Translations under genes and position numbers: made by a program | Notes under the pieces: generated by a model | The model's database searches: none | What the model was told of the DNA's origin: nothing | The model's input: the letters and a program-made list of their open reading frames with translations, nothing else | In this document: piece after piece, positions 41,361-51,059 of the stretch | Layout of the letters: every line of letters starts with the position of its first letter | How positions within the stretch are numbered: the first letter of the stretch is position 1 | Source of the DNA: Thalassospira lohafexi | Lineage (GTDB): Bacteria; Pseudomonadota; Alphaproteobacteria; Rhodospirillales; Thalassospiraceae | Assembly (NCBI RefSeq): GCF_002844275.1 | Contig: NZ_NXGX01000005.1 | Coordinates: 1 to 64,000 of the forward strand | Direction of reading: 5' to 3' | Length of the DNA stretch: 64,000 nt

Positions 41361-42712
41361 CAGGCATCTCCCTGCGTGCTGAGGTATGTTTTCAACCAGT
41401 TTGCGGTCCGCAGCAAACGTGCGTCATTGCCAATCTTCCCGACAAGCTGAACGCCCATCGGCATGCCGTTTTGCGACCACAGCAACGGAATGGTGATCGC
41501 GGGCGTGCCACAAAACGTCCAAAGCCCGTTAAAGATCGCATCCCCCGTGGTGTTTAAATTCGCCGGTGCTTGCCCGGTGGCCGCCGGTGTGATGATCACG
41601 TCACACCGCTGGAAAACTTCCTCCAACCCGGCATTAAACAATCCCCGCCAGTCAAGGGCGGCAAGGTAATCACGGGCCGTCACATCATTGCCCTTATCGA
41701 TGGCGGCAACGATTTCCGACGACAATTGCGCCCGGCCACGCTTTTCATAGGAATAGTAATGCTTGGCCATCTCGGCGAAATTGATCTTGGCCCGCAAGGC
41801 CGCCGCATCATCAAACGCCTTGGGCAGCGGTGCTTCAAAGCACTGATCGCCCAAAACACTGGTGATTTCGCGAAACGCCATCACGGTTTCCTCATCGGCC
41901 AGTTCATCAAACTGTGGCGGCCGGATAAAGGCAAACATCGGGGTGACCAACGGATCGCTTTTGGCCACATCAAGCAACCTTGGCGTCGGGCTTGGCGATG
42001 TATAGGGATCGCCCGCGTCATAGCCAAACAGGCTTTCGGCCACCATCGCCGCCCCATTGATCGAATTGGCAAACACACCAATGGTATCAAGGCTCGGACT
42101 TTGCGGCAGAACCCCGGTTCGGGCAATCGCACCAAAACTTGGCTTGAACCCGACCACACCGCAAAACGATGCGGGCCGGATCACTGATCCCCCGGTTTGT
42201 GTCCCCACCGCAAGTGGCACCATGGCCGCAGCCACCGCCGCCGCCGACCCGGCAGACGACCCACCCGGTGTATGCTCGGGGTTATGCGGGTTGCGGGTTT
42301 TGGATGGATGCATAAAGGCAAGCTCGGTCGAAACCGTCTTGCCCATAATGATCGCCCCGGCGGCTTTAAGCCGTGCCACCAGAACCGCATCTTCTTCGGG
42401 CACACGCCCTTCGTCCAACGGTGTTCCGTTGGACGTTGGAATGCGTGCGGTATCAATGACGTCTTTCAGCCCCACCGGCAAACCATGCAACGGGCCAATA
42501 GCGGCCCCGGATTGACGCCGCGCATCAAGGGCCCGGGCCTGGGCAATGGCAAAATCACTATCAAGCCATGCCCATGCCTGCACCTGTGGTTCGATCTCTT
42601 CGATACGCGCAAGGCACGCCTCGACATATTCGACCGCGCGCACCGCCCCGCTGGCAAGGCGGTCGCGCAGTTCGACAACATCAAGTGTCAGGAGTGGATT
42701 GATATTACTCAT
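41360..42712 (-). CDS. Amidase (amidase signature family)
   Basis: 450 residues. The Ser-cisSer-Lys catalytic set is visible: Lys in LPVGLKDVIDT, and GGSSAGSAAAVAAAMVPLAVGTQTGGSVIRPA with both serines. It hydrolyses an amide, probably one brought in by the TRAP transporter encoded immediately upstream on the same strand. The natural substrate cannot be told. It is 26 bases downstream of dctM. Confidence 0.9.
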   Translation of the reverse strand: MSNINPLLTLDVVELRDRLASGAVRAVEYVEACLARIEEIEPQVQAWAWLDSDFAIAQARALDARRQSGAAIGPLHGLPVGLKDVIDTARIPTSNGTPLDEGRVPEEDAVLVARLKAAGAIIMGKTVSTELAFMHPSKTRNPHNPEHTPGGSSAGSAAAVAAAMVPLAVGTQTGGSVIRPASFCGVVGFKPSFGAIARTGVLPQSPSLDTIGVFANSINGAAMVAESLFGYDAGDPYTSPSPTPRLLDVAKSDPLVTPMFAFIRPPQFDELADEETVMAFREITSVLGDQCFEAPLPKAFDDAAALRAKINFAEMAKHYYSYEKRGRAQLSSEIVAAIDKGNDVTARDYLAALDWRGLFNAGLEEVFQRCDVIITPAATGQAPANLNTTGDAIFNGLWTFCGTPAITIPLLWSQNGMPMGVQLVGKIGNDARLLRTANWLKTYLSTQGDA

Positions 42713-42738
42713 TACAATTTCCCCAGAGCCTTTTGCAT

Positions 42739-44160
42739 TTAACGGGCGCCATAGAACAGATCAGGCAGATGGAAAACGATCTGCGGGAAAGTGTACATCA
42801 ACACCATGCTGACAATCACCATGAACAGGAACGGCATGATCCCCTTAAAGATATCGGTCAACAATATCCCCGGAGGCGACACCCCCTTAAGGTAATAAGC
42901 CGACATCGCCATCGGCGGGGTCAGGAACGAGGTCTGCAAGTTCAACGCCACCAGAATACCAAAGAACAGTGGATCAATATCAAACAGCGGCAGCAGTGGC
43001 AGGAAGATCGGAACAAAGATAATGATGATTTCCGACCATTCCAAAGGCCAGCCGAGCAAGAAGATGATCAGTTGCGCCAACAGCAGGAACTGCAATGGTG
43101 TCAGATCAAGCCCACCAACAAACTCGGCAATCACATGTTCCCCGCCAAGGTATGAAAACACCGAGGAGAACGTATAAGACCCGACAAACAACCAGCACAC
43201 CATCGCCGATGTCCGCACCGTCAGGTAAACTGACTCACGCAGCCGATCAAACGTCAACGCACGGTAGGCTGCGGCCAAGATCATCCCGCCAAGTGCGCCA
43301 ATCGATGCCGCCTCGGTCGGTGTTGCCAAGCCAAACAGGATGGAACCCAAAACCGACAGGATCAGGAAAGCCAACGGGAAGAACGAGGTTGCCAGCATCC
43401 ACAAAACTTTGGGCAGCGGCACTTCAGGAACTTCTTCCTTGGTCGGACGCGGGGCTGCTTTGGGCTGCAACATCGAACGGCCAACGATATAAAGAAGATA
43501 CAAACCAACCAGTGTCAGGCCCGGCAACAGCGCCCCGGCATAAAGCCGCACAATCGAAACACCCGATGCGGCGGCATAAACAATCAACATGATCGACGGC
43601 GGGATCAGAATGCCAAGTGTTCCCCCGGCACAAATAATCCCCGCAGCAAAGCTTTTGTCATAACGCGCCTTAAGCATTGCCGGCAGCGCCAGCATCCCCA
43701 TCAGCGTCACAACAGCACCCACAATCCCGGTCGCGGTTGCAAACAATGCACAGGTCACAAGGGCGGCAACACCAAGCGATCCGGGGATATTGCGCGCGGC
43801 AATATTGAGGGTGCTAAACAACCGATTGACGATGTTTGACCGTTCAACGATGTAGCCCATAAACAGGAACAACGGGACCGCTGTCAGGACCTCGTTGGAC
43901 ATCACCGTATAGGTTTGGTTGATAAATAAATCGAATATTCGGTTGTTAAACGCCCCTTCAAACCACGTAATCGCGGATGTCAGGGTGTCACTGTCTTCGG
44001 CAAGTCGGTTAAAGGCCCGCCACATCCGACCGTCATCGAAATAGGCGTAATATCCAAAACCAATCCCCAAAGCCATCAGGGTAAAGGCCACCGGAAAGCC
44101 CAGAAATACGAGGATAATAAAGATGCCCAGCATCATTAGGGCGACATGTGCGTCAATCAC
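42739..44160 (-). CDS. TRAP transporter large permease (DctM type)
   Basis: 473 residues from a GTG at 44160, chosen because GGAG lies 8 bases upstream; an in-frame TTG at 44184 is less likely. It is a twelve-helix DctM protein with FATATGIVGAVVTLMGMLALPAMLKARYDKSFAAG, GTLGILIPPSIMLIVYAAASG and, near the end, WSEIIIIFVPIFLPLLPLFDID. It is larger than UehC because of extra N-terminal residues and an insertion near 230-260. It belongs to the TakP/dicarboxylate-like TRAP subgroup. Confidence 0.9.
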   Translation of the reverse strand: MIDAHVALMMLGIFIILVFLGFPVAFTLMALGIGFGYYAYFDDGRMWRAFNRLAEDSDTLTSAITWFEGAFNNRIFDLFINQTYTVMSNEVLTAVPLFLFMGYIVERSNIVNRLFSTLNIAARNIPGSLGVAALVTCALFATATGIVGAVVTLMGMLALPAMLKARYDKSFAAGIICAGGTLGILIPPSIMLIVYAAASGVSIVRLYAGALLPGLTLVGLYLLYIVGRSMLQPKAAPRPTKEEVPEVPLPKVLWMLATSFFPLAFLILSVLGSILFGLATPTEAASIGALGGMILAAAYRALTFDRLRESVYLTVRTSAMVCWLFVGSYTFSSVFSYLGGEHVIAEFVGGLDLTPLQFLLLAQLIIFLLGWPLEWSEIIIIFVPIFLPLLPLFDIDPLFFGILVALNLQTSFLTPPMAMSAYYLKGVSPPGILLTDIFKGIMPFLFMVIVSMVLMYTFPQIVFHLPDLFYGAR

Positions 44161-44214
44161 TTTGGCAGCTCCGTTCGGGGGCAATCACTGTTGGGGTCCA
44201 AGTCAATCCGAAGT

Positions 44215-44793
44215 TCAGGACCCATCGCTTTTGGCGACACCCTGCTTCATCAGAAGTTCTTCGGTTTCCTGGACATCGTCTTCTGCATTGCGCCAGTACC
44301 CTTCACGGATACACATGATGCAGCGCATCACCTGTGCGATGCCCTGAATGAACAGAAGAATGCCCGCGGCAACAATAACGGCCTTGAATTGAAAGATCGG
44401 AACGCCCGCCGGGCTGTTCACACTGACCTCGCCATATCCCCAGGACCGGGCGGCATATTTCCAACCCGAAAAGATCAGCGCGATCACACCGGGGAAGAAG
44501 AAAAACAGATAAAGAACCAGATCAACCATGCCCTGCGTTCTGGGTTTCCAAAGACGATACAGGAAATCCCCCCGCACATGCCCACCGCGTGACAGGGTAT
44601 AGGCCCCGCCCATCATGAACATCGTGCCATACATGATAAATGACACATCCAGCGACCAGGTCGTCGGCGCATTAAATAGGTATCGCGAAGCCACTTCATA
44701 ACTCATGCCAAGCGTCATCAGGATGATAAGCCACCCAAACGCCTTGCCAAACCACGCCGACAGCTTGTCCGCAAATTCGATAAATCTGATCAT
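44215..44793 (-). CDS. TRAP transporter small permease (DctQ type)
   Basis: 192 residues from MIRFIEFADK (AAGG just upstream); an in-frame ATG at 44862 would add a low-complexity extension. Four transmembrane helices are visible, with SYEVASRYLFNAPTTWSLDVSFIMYGTMFMMGGAYTLSRGGHVRGD, the extended DctQ signature. It lies between the binding-protein gene and dctM. Confidence 0.88.
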   Translation of the reverse strand: MIRFIEFADKLSAWFGKAFGWLIILMTLGMSYEVASRYLFNAPTTWSLDVSFIMYGTMFMMGGAYTLSRGGHVRGDFLYRLWKPRTQGMVDLVLYLFFFFPGVIALIFSGWKYAARSWGYGEVSVNSPAGVPIFQFKAVIVAAGILLFIQGIAQVMRCIMCIREGYWRNAEDDVQETEELLMKQGVAKSDGS

Positions 44794-44889
44794 GAAACCT
44801 TGTCCGTTCGCATCTTGACCACCCCGCCCGCCGAACCGGGCAGACGGGGTGGTCAGGGTCATCTAAACACTGAAAAACCTATGGGTTGA

Positions 44890-46053
44890 TCAGAGTTTCA
44901 GTTTGCCCGGGAAGTAGTGTTCGTATGCGAGCTGATAATCAGGTGCGTTCATCAGTTCGTAATAGGTCACACGTTCCACCCATGCACGCTGGCTATCGAG
45001 AACCCGTTTCATGAACGAATCTTCTTCAAGCGTCGGGATCAGTTTGTCCCAGGCGTCAAGCTGTGCTGCCAGGATGTCTTTTGACGTCCGGTGAACTTCC
45101 ACACCTTCGTCTTGCAGTTTCTGCAAGTCGGCGGAATAGTTGTCCATGGCAAGGGCGGTGTTTGACGTCGAAGCCGCCTCAACACTGTGCAGCAAGATCG
45201 CCTGAAGGTCCGGGTCCATGTCTTCAAGAAGTGCCTTGTTAAACAGGAACTCGAAGCTTTCAGACGCCTGATGGTATGACGACAGATAGTAGTTTTTCGC
45301 CACATCCTGTGCGCCAAAACGCATATCAGACGACGGGTTGTTAAACTCGAACGCGTCAATCACGCCACGTTCCATCGCCGGCACAATCTCACCGCCCGGA
45401 AGCTGGGCAACGGACATGCCCATCGACTGCAGAAGGTCTGCTGCCAGACCCACGGTACGATATTTAAGGCCTTCGATATCGCTAACCGCATTAATCTGAT
45501 TTTTGAACCAGCCAAAAGGCTGTGCTGGCATCGGGAAGCCCAGACGACCAACAATATCAAGTCCCATAACGTCCTGGGTCAGCTCGCGATAGAACTCCTG
45601 ACCACCCCCGGCATAGTACCAGCTCAGCATGGTGGTTGCAGAACCACCAAACACCGGACCAGTCCCAAACAGCGATGCGGCCTTGTTTTTGCCGTACCAG
45701 TAAACCGGCACGGAATGGGCAATATCAATCACGCCGTCATTGACACCGTCGAGAACCTGAAACGCGGCAACAACCGCACCAGCAGGCAGAAGATCGATTT
45801 TCAAACGACCACCCGACATGGCTTCAACACGATCAACATATTGTTGGGCAAACGTCATCCAGATGTCAGATGACGGCCAGGACGTCTGCATTTTCAACAC
45901 CATCGGTGCTGGCTGTGCATGAACAGCAGGGGCTGCAAACAGCCCTGATGCTACGGCACCACCGGCAACCACACCGGTCGCACCCTTGGTCAGGAACGAA
46001 CGACGCGACACTTCGACGGACTTCTTGCCTTCAGATTTATCTTTCGTATTCAT
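44890..46053 (-). CDS. TRAP substrate-binding protein with TAT signal
   Basis: 387 residues; GGGAGG precedes the ATG. A twin-arginine signal (SRRSFLTKGATGVVAGG, residues 16-32) shows export in folded form. The DctP-like fold contains QTSWPSSDIWMTFAQQYVDRVEAMSGGRLKID, the conserved Arg in LKYRTVGLAADLLQSMG and the ligand region VIDAFEFNNPSSDMRFG, a pattern of the TakP-type (often dimeric, oxoacid- or metal-carboxylate-binding) subgroup. The ligand is unknown but may be an amide cleaved by the operon's amidase. Confidence 0.9.
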   Translation of the reverse strand: MNTKDKSEGKKSVEVSRRSFLTKGATGVVAGGAVASGLFAAPAVHAQPAPMVLKMQTSWPSSDIWMTFAQQYVDRVEAMSGGRLKIDLLPAGAVVAAFQVLDGVNDGVIDIAHSVPVYWYGKNKAASLFGTGPVFGGSATTMLSWYYAGGGQEFYRELTQDVMGLDIVGRLGFPMPAQPFGWFKNQINAVSDIEGLKYRTVGLAADLLQSMGMSVAQLPGGEIVPAMERGVIDAFEFNNPSSDMRFGAQDVAKNYYLSSYHQASESFEFLFNKALLEDMDPDLQAILLHSVEAASTSNTALAMDNYSADLQKLQDEGVEVHRTSKDILAAQLDAWDKLIPTLEEDSFMKRVLDSQRAWVERVTYYELMNAPDYQLAYEHYFPGKLKL

Positions 46054-46252
46054 TACTTCCTCCCAGAAATACCGTCATAAATCGACAACCATTGCCGACA
46101 AACGAACGGTAAATTCAGCCTTCAAAAGCCCCTGACCTTTTTGTTGAAGATCATGTCGATGCGCTTTCCCCGTTTCGGGACCAAAAACCGGCACGCATTT
46201 TGTTATTGTTAAAGCTTTGAATTCACTGATATTTGACGGTTAACCCGCCTTG

Positions 46253-47218
46253 TTAGGCCACCCGGTCACCCGGTTCACGACCCTTAAAATAAGCATCAAG
46301 ATTATCAAGCGCGCGATACCCCATCGCATCGCGCGTTTCCTCGGTCGCGGACCCTATATGTGGCAACAGGAAAACGTTTTTCAACGCGCTAATCCGTTGA
46401 TTTCCACCCGGTTCATCGCAAAACACATCCAACCCGGCCGCAAACAGCTTACCGCTTTCAAGCGCATCTGCAAGGGCCGCCTCATCGACCAGATTGCCGC
46501 GCGCCGTATTCACAAGGATCGCGCGATCGGGCAGTAATGCAATCGTGTCTTTGTTAATAATCCCGGTGGTTTGCGGCGTCGCCGGGCAATGCAGTGACAG
46601 CACATCGGAATTGGCAAACAATCCCTCGACCGTATCGTGGAACACGGCCCCTTTGGCCAGATGCTCGGGAACGGGTTTGCGATTGTGATAGTGAACTATC
46701 ATTCCAAAACCGCGCGCACGTTCGGCCGCGACCTGCCCGACACGTCCCATCCCAAGAACGCCAAAACGCTTGCCGGTCACTTGCCGCCCAACCATAAAGG
46801 CTGGCGACCAGAAATCCCATTTCCCGGCCCGGATCATCGCATCGCCTTCCGCCCCGCGCCGTGCGGCACCCAGCATACATAGCATGGCAATTTCGGCCGT
46901 CGCATCGGACAAAACGTCCGGCGTATTGGTCACAACAACCCCGGCATCCTTGGCGGCCACCAGATCGACGTGATCAACCCCCACCGAATGGTTGGCGATG
47001 ATTTTTAACCGTTTGGGCAATGCACTGATCACATCGGCAGAAAAATGCTCGGAATGACACGGAAGTACCGCGTCCACATCCTGGCATTTGGCAATCAGCT
47101 CATCGGTCGCAAAAACGTGGTCGTCGGCATTAACAGTCACATCGTAATCGCGTGCGGCCCGCATCAAAACAGCATCGGTTAGTTTGCGTGTGATAAGAAG
47201 CCTTGGCTTGTCGGGCAT
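46253..47218 (-). CDS. D-isomer-specific 2-hydroxyacid dehydrogenase
   Basis: 321 residues, GGGAG upstream of the ATG. It has the GhrB/GyaR-like fold with the NAD(P) loop VLGMGRVGQVAAERARGFG, the substrate Arg in VNTARGNLVDEAAL, the catalytic Glu region and the His in FLLPHIGSATEETRDAMG. The HNRKP segment after the second strand (Arg/Lys in place of an acidic residue) suggests NADPH preference. It probably reduces glyoxylate or hydroxypyruvate. It could be linked to the TRAP/amidase operon downstream, separated by about 200 bases without a clear terminator. Confidence 0.9.
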   Translation of the reverse strand: MPDKPRLLITRKLTDAVLMRAARDYDVTVNADDHVFATDELIAKCQDVDAVLPCHSEHFSADVISALPKRLKIIANHSVGVDHVDLVAAKDAGVVVTNTPDVLSDATAEIAMLCMLGAARRGAEGDAMIRAGKWDFWSPAFMVGRQVTGKRFGVLGMGRVGQVAAERARGFGMIVHYHNRKPVPEHLAKGAVFHDTVEGLFANSDVLSLHCPATPQTTGIINKDTIALLPDRAILVNTARGNLVDEAALADALESGKLFAAGLDVFCDEPGGNQRISALKNVFLLPHIGSATEETRDAMGYRALDNLDAYFKGREPGDRVA

Positions 47219-47537
47219 TAAAACGCTCCCGGTGTTTCCCTGACAGGACTGGTTTATTTATTATTTTCCAAGCAAACACCTATACGGAAATTCCATCAAT
47301 AGGCGATCAATCAAACGGCTATTCTTTTTCACTTCGTGGAAAACCAACACGCGCCATCCTGCGTCTTTGCCAAAAGATGGCTGTCGCGCACGGCCCGGAA
47401 ACCATGATCAAACAAGCCCTTAGATCGCCTTATCCGCCCGAGTCGGGATAATTTTCCTACCCTGTCCCATCGGCAAAGCTCGCGATGAAAACCGCCCATG
47501 ACCGCGAAAGACGCCGTTAAATCGGCCCAAAAGCCAC
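47219..47537. other. Intergenic region, no gene seen
   Basis: About 320 bases upstream of the hydroxyacid dehydrogenase (minus) and downstream of the sugar operon terminator. Two short open frames (47203-47451 plus, 47329-47583 minus) have no ribosome site or protein-like composition. The dehydrogenase promoter must lie here. Confidence 0.5.
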
Positions 47538-47572
47538 AAAAAAAGGCCGTTGCTTGATAAAAGCAACGGCCT
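47538..47572 (-). terminator. Terminator of the sugar/polyol ABC operon
   Basis: AGGCCGTTGCTT (47544-47555) pairs perfectly with AAGCAACGGCCT (47561-47572), with a 5-base loop; on the minus strand it is followed by seven Us (47538-47544). It lies about 80 bases after the Gfo/Idh stop. Confidence 0.92.
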
Positions 47573-47650
47573 GCAACCGACACACGTCGGCGGGAAGAAC
47601 ACGGTTAAGTTCCTTGTGTGGTCACAGGTTTCCCCAGAAAACCTGCCCCC

Positions 47651-48814
47651 TTAAAGTCGAACCCACGTTGCCCCTTCCCGTCCGGAACGCACGACGGCTT
47701 CGACAAATTTCATGCCGTTTAGACCTTCCTGGATGCCCGGCACCAAAAGCGACGCGGCATCTGGCGCGGTGCCATCTAAAAACGCACCAAGTTGGTCGGC
47801 AAAATCGGTGTAAAGGTTGGCAAACCCTTCAAGATATCCTTCCGGATGCCCCGGCGGCACACGCACACCGCGAAGCCCCTCGGCACCGATGCCCGCCCCA
47901 CCGCGCGTCATCAATTCCGGACGGCCATCAAGTGGGCGGAAATGCAGATGATTGGGGTGCTCCTGCGCCCATTCAATCCCGCCTTTATCGCCGTAAACCC
48001 GCAATTTCAGCCCGTTTTCATGGCCCACGGCAACCTGACTGGCCCACAACATCCCGCGCGCACCATTGGCATAGCGCATCAGGATTTGCACATTGTCGTC
48101 AAGCTTGCGGCCCGCGACAATCGCATCCACATCGGCACACAGTTCGCTGATTTCCAAGCCCGAGACGAAATTTGCAAGGTTATGCGCATGGGTGCCAATA
48201 TCGCCCAGCGCACCACCCATGCCCGCCTTGGCCGGATCGGCCCGCCAACTGGCTTGTTTGTTGTCGGTATCTTCCACACGGGTTGCCATCCAGCCTTGCG
48301 GATATTCAACCTGTACAAGGCGAATATCGCCAAGTTTGCCATCGGCCACCATCTGGCGGGCTTCGCGCACCATCGGATAGGCGGTGTAATTATGGGTTAG
48401 CGCAAACAGAAGACCCGTTTCCTTGACCTTGGCGGCAAGCTGCTCGGCTTCATCCACGGTCAAGCAAAGCGGCTTGTCACAGATGACATGAATACCGGCA
48501 TCAAGCATCGCCATGGCGGCGGGAAAATGAACATGGTTTGGCGTGACAATCGCACACACATCAATGCCATCGTCGCGCGCGGCTTCCTGTGTGGCCATCG
48601 TCTCAAAACTGTCATAGCTGCGATCGGCTGCAATAAACAGTTCCTCGGCCGACGCACGGGCAACATCTGGCTTGGACGATAACGCGCCTGCGACCAGTTC
48701 ATAACGATCATCAAGCCGGGCGGCAATGCGATGCACCGCCCCGATAAATGCCCCGTGGCCGCCGCCAACCATACCCAGTCGAATGCGACGGTTAAGGGGG
48801 GTCGTTTTGCTCAT
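47651..48814 (-). CDS. Gfo/Idh/MocA-family oxidoreductase
   Basis: 387 residues from MSKTTPL (GGAGG 5 bases upstream). The N-terminal Rossmann domain reads LGMVGGGHGAFIGAVHRIAA. The family's EKP motif appears as CDKPLCLTVDEA, and ALGDIGTHAHNLANFVSG holds the catalytic Asp/His pair. It oxidises or reduces a sugar or cyclitol with NAD(P). It is the last gene of the operon, after a sugar-phosphate-isomerase-like gene, resembling IolG/IolE pairs; the true substrate is unknown. Confidence 0.9.
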   Translation of the reverse strand: MSKTTPLNRRIRLGMVGGGHGAFIGAVHRIAARLDDRYELVAGALSSKPDVARASAEELFIAADRSYDSFETMATQEAARDDGIDVCAIVTPNHVHFPAAMAMLDAGIHVICDKPLCLTVDEAEQLAAKVKETGLLFALTHNYTAYPMVREARQMVADGKLGDIRLVQVEYPQGWMATRVEDTDNKQASWRADPAKAGMGGALGDIGTHAHNLANFVSGLEISELCADVDAIVAGRKLDDNVQILMRYANGARGMLWASQVAVGHENGLKLRVYGDKGGIEWAQEHPNHLHFRPLDGRPELMTRGGAGIGAEGLRGVRVPPGHPEGYLEGFANLYTDFADQLGAFLDGTAPDAASLLVPGIQEGLNGMKFVEAVVRSGREGATWVRL

Positions 48815-48884
48815 GTCTGCCTCCAAATATCGTGTTGCCTTTTGGTGTCTGATCACACCAGATCAGACACCATATGACCGGACC

Positions 48885-49940
48885 TTAACTTAGTCCAAGA
48901 ATACGGCGATTGGCCGCCTCGTCCGTGCCACCATCGGCAAAATCGTCAAATGCCTTTTCCGTCACGCGAATGATATGGTTCTTGATGAACTCCGCCCCTT
49001 CGCGCGCGCCGTCTTCGGGATGTTTAAGCGCACATTCCCATTCCAGCACGGCCCAGCCATCAAAATCAATCGCGGCCAGTTTTGAGAAAATCGCCCCAAA
49101 ATCAACCTGACCATCGCCAAGCGACCTGAAACGACCCGCCCGGTTTGCCCAGCCCTGATAACCGGAATAAACGCCCTGGCGTCCGGTCGGGTTAAACTCG
49201 GCATCCTTGACATGGAACATGCGAATACGGTCGGCATAAATGTCAATGAAATCAAGGTAGTCAAGCTGCTGAAGCACAAAGTGGCTTGGGTCATACAAAA
49301 TGTTCGCGCGGGCATGATTGTTCACCCGCTCAAGGAACATCTCAAACGTTACCCCGTCAAACAGGTCTTCGCCCGGATGAATTTCATAGCAAACATCAAC
49401 ACCGCATTCCTCGGCAACATTGAGGATCGGGGTCCAGCGTGCCGCCAATTCATCAAACGCGGTTTCAATCAAACCGGCCGGGCGTTGCGGCCATGGATAG
49501 ACATATGGCCAGGCAAGTGCGCCCGAAAATGTTGCGTGGGCATTGATGCCCATATTTTGTGATGCCTTAAGGGCTGCTTTAACCTGATTGACCGCCCATT
49601 CCTGACGGGCTTTGGGATTGCCGCGTACTTCGGGTACGGCAAAGCCGTCAAACATTTCATCATAGGCCGGATGAACCGCAACAAGCTGACCCTGCAAATG
49701 GGTCGAAAGTTCGGTTACTTCCACACCGTGTGCGCCAAGTGTCCCTTTGACCTCGTCGCAGTAGTCCTTGCTTTGTGCTGCGCGTTCAACATCAAACAGG
49801 CGTTTGTCCCAGCTTGGGATCTGCACCCCTTTGTAGCCGAGTGACGCAGCCCATTTTCCGATGGAATCAAGACTGTTAAACGGGGCGTCGTCACCTGCGA
49901 ACTGCGCAAGAAACAATGCCGGTCCCTTGAGCGTTTTCAT
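48885..49940 (-). CDS. Xylose isomerase-like TIM-barrel sugar isomerase/epimerase
   Basis: 351 residues with AGAGG upstream. It has the AP-endonuclease-2/xylose-isomerase-like barrel with metal ligands visible in order: Glu in CYEIHPGEDLFD, Asp-His in NILYDPSHF, His-Asp in RMFHVKDAEF, and Glu in AVLEWECAL. It probably isomerises or epimerises the oxidised sugar made by the neighbouring Gfo/Idh enzyme. It is co-transcribed with the ABC importer genes upstream. Confidence 0.88.
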   Translation of the reverse strand: MKTLKGPALFLAQFAGDDAPFNSLDSIGKWAASLGYKGVQIPSWDKRLFDVERAAQSKDYCDEVKGTLGAHGVEVTELSTHLQGQLVAVHPAYDEMFDGFAVPEVRGNPKARQEWAVNQVKAALKASQNMGINAHATFSGALAWPYVYPWPQRPAGLIETAFDELAARWTPILNVAEECGVDVCYEIHPGEDLFDGVTFEMFLERVNNHARANILYDPSHFVLQQLDYLDFIDIYADRIRMFHVKDAEFNPTGRQGVYSGYQGWANRAGRFRSLGDGQVDFGAIFSKLAAIDFDGWAVLEWECALKHPEDGAREGAEFIKNHIIRVTEKAFDDFADGGTDEAANRRILGLS

Positions 49941-50031
49941 CGATAACCTCTTAGCGCTGTGGCAGTGTTAAATGGGAAAGGTCGGGACCGGGCAACCATC
50001 ATGCCACCCGGTCCCGTTTCCAGTTCCAGCC

Positions 50032-50994
50032 TTAGAACGGGCTGTCAGGGAAATAGAAGTTCTTGGCGTTTTCTTCGGTAACGACAGTCGCACCAAGGAT
50101 ATAACGGCCTTCAACCGGCACACCGGACGCAAATTTAAGTGCGGTCAGTTCCATCGCGGTTGCGATCATTGCCGGCGGATACAGAACGTCAATCGGCGTC
50201 AGTTTGTCGCCATCCATCACGCGTTTGATGATGTCTTTCATGCCAGCGCCGCCAACGATGAACATCTCGTCGGTACGGTCAGCCTGTTTGACAGCTTCGA
50301 TCACGCCAAGCGCGATGTCATCATCCTGTGCCCAGACCGCATCGATTTTCGGGAAACGCGACAGGAAGTCCTGCATGACTTCATAGCCATCATCGCGGTT
50401 CCAGTTCGCGTGCTTCATATCAAGCACTTCGATGTTTGATCCTTCGATGGATTCGATAAACGCATCCACACGTTCGGTATCAACCGTGGTCGGAATACCG
50501 CGCAGGATAACGATCTTGCCTTCGTCATCGAGGCGTTTACGGATGTATTCACCCGATACACGGCCCAGTTCCGGGTTATTACCCGCAACATAAACGTCCT
50601 CGATCCCCGGCAGGGACAAACCACGGTCAACCACGGTGACGAATTTGCCAGCTTCTTTAACCTGCTGAACCGGAACGGTCAGCGGATCAGACTCAAACGG
50701 CAATACCACAAGTGCATCGATGTTCTGAACCGACACCAGATCTTCAAGATCATTGGCCTGCTCGGTTGCGCCATTTGCCGAAACAACGATGACATCGATG
50801 TTCGGATAGGTGGCTTCAATCCGTTTTTCGGCCTGCTCGGCATGCCAGTTCAGACCACCGGCCCAGCCATGGGTCGCTGCTGGAATGGAAACACCGATCT
50901 TAATTTTTTCCTGTGCCATCGCACCGGTAGACACAAGTCCAAGGCCAAGACCCAGAGCACAGGCGGCCCCCAGATATTTTGTAAACGTTTTCAT
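50032..50994 (-). CDS. Sugar ABC transporter substrate-binding protein (RbsB type)
   Basis: 320 residues; the ATG at 50994 has AGGAGG upstream (a TTG one codon before is ignored). The signal peptide is cleaved after AMA (about 27). It is a type I periplasmic binding protein: IKIGVSIPAATHGWAGGLNWHAEQ, QNIDALVVLPFESDPLTVPVQQV, VDRGLSLPG and AVWAQDDDIALGVIEAVKQA. The first five codons contain a perfect copy of the LacI-type operator found upstream of the operon. Confidence 0.92.
   Translation of the reverse strand: MKTFTKYLGAACALGLGLGLVSTGAMAQEKIKIGVSIPAATHGWAGGLNWHAEQAEKRIEATYPNIDVIVVSANGATEQANDLEDLVSVQNIDALVVLPFESDPLTVPVQQVKEAGKFVTVVDRGLSLPGIEDVYVAGNNPELGRVSGEYIRKRLDDEGKIVILRGIPTTVDTERVDAFIESIEGSNIEVLDMKHANWNRDDGYEVMQDFLSRFPKIDAVWAQDDDIALGVIEAVKQADRTDEMFIVGGAGMKDIIKRVMDGDKLTPIDVLYPPAMIATAMELTALKFASGVPVEGRYILGATVVTEENAKNFYFPDSPF
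50980..50993. promoter_or_regulatory. LacI-type operator inside the start of the binding-protein gene
   Basis: TGTAAACGTTTTCA, identical over 14 bases to the site at 53683-53696, covers codons 1-5 of the 50994 gene. It may act as a roadblock or looping site for the divergently encoded LacI protein, or it may be a coincidence of the Lys-Thr-Phe-Thr codons. Confidence 0.5.
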
Positions 50995-51059
50995 CAACGC
51001 TTCCTCCTGATCAAAAAAAATGATGCATTTTCACATTCATCCCGGACGTTGATCGCCGG

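Noticed and set aside
47203..47583. Short open frames in the gap before the hydroxyacid dehydrogenase
   Set aside because: No ribosome site, odd composition and overlap with a terminator.
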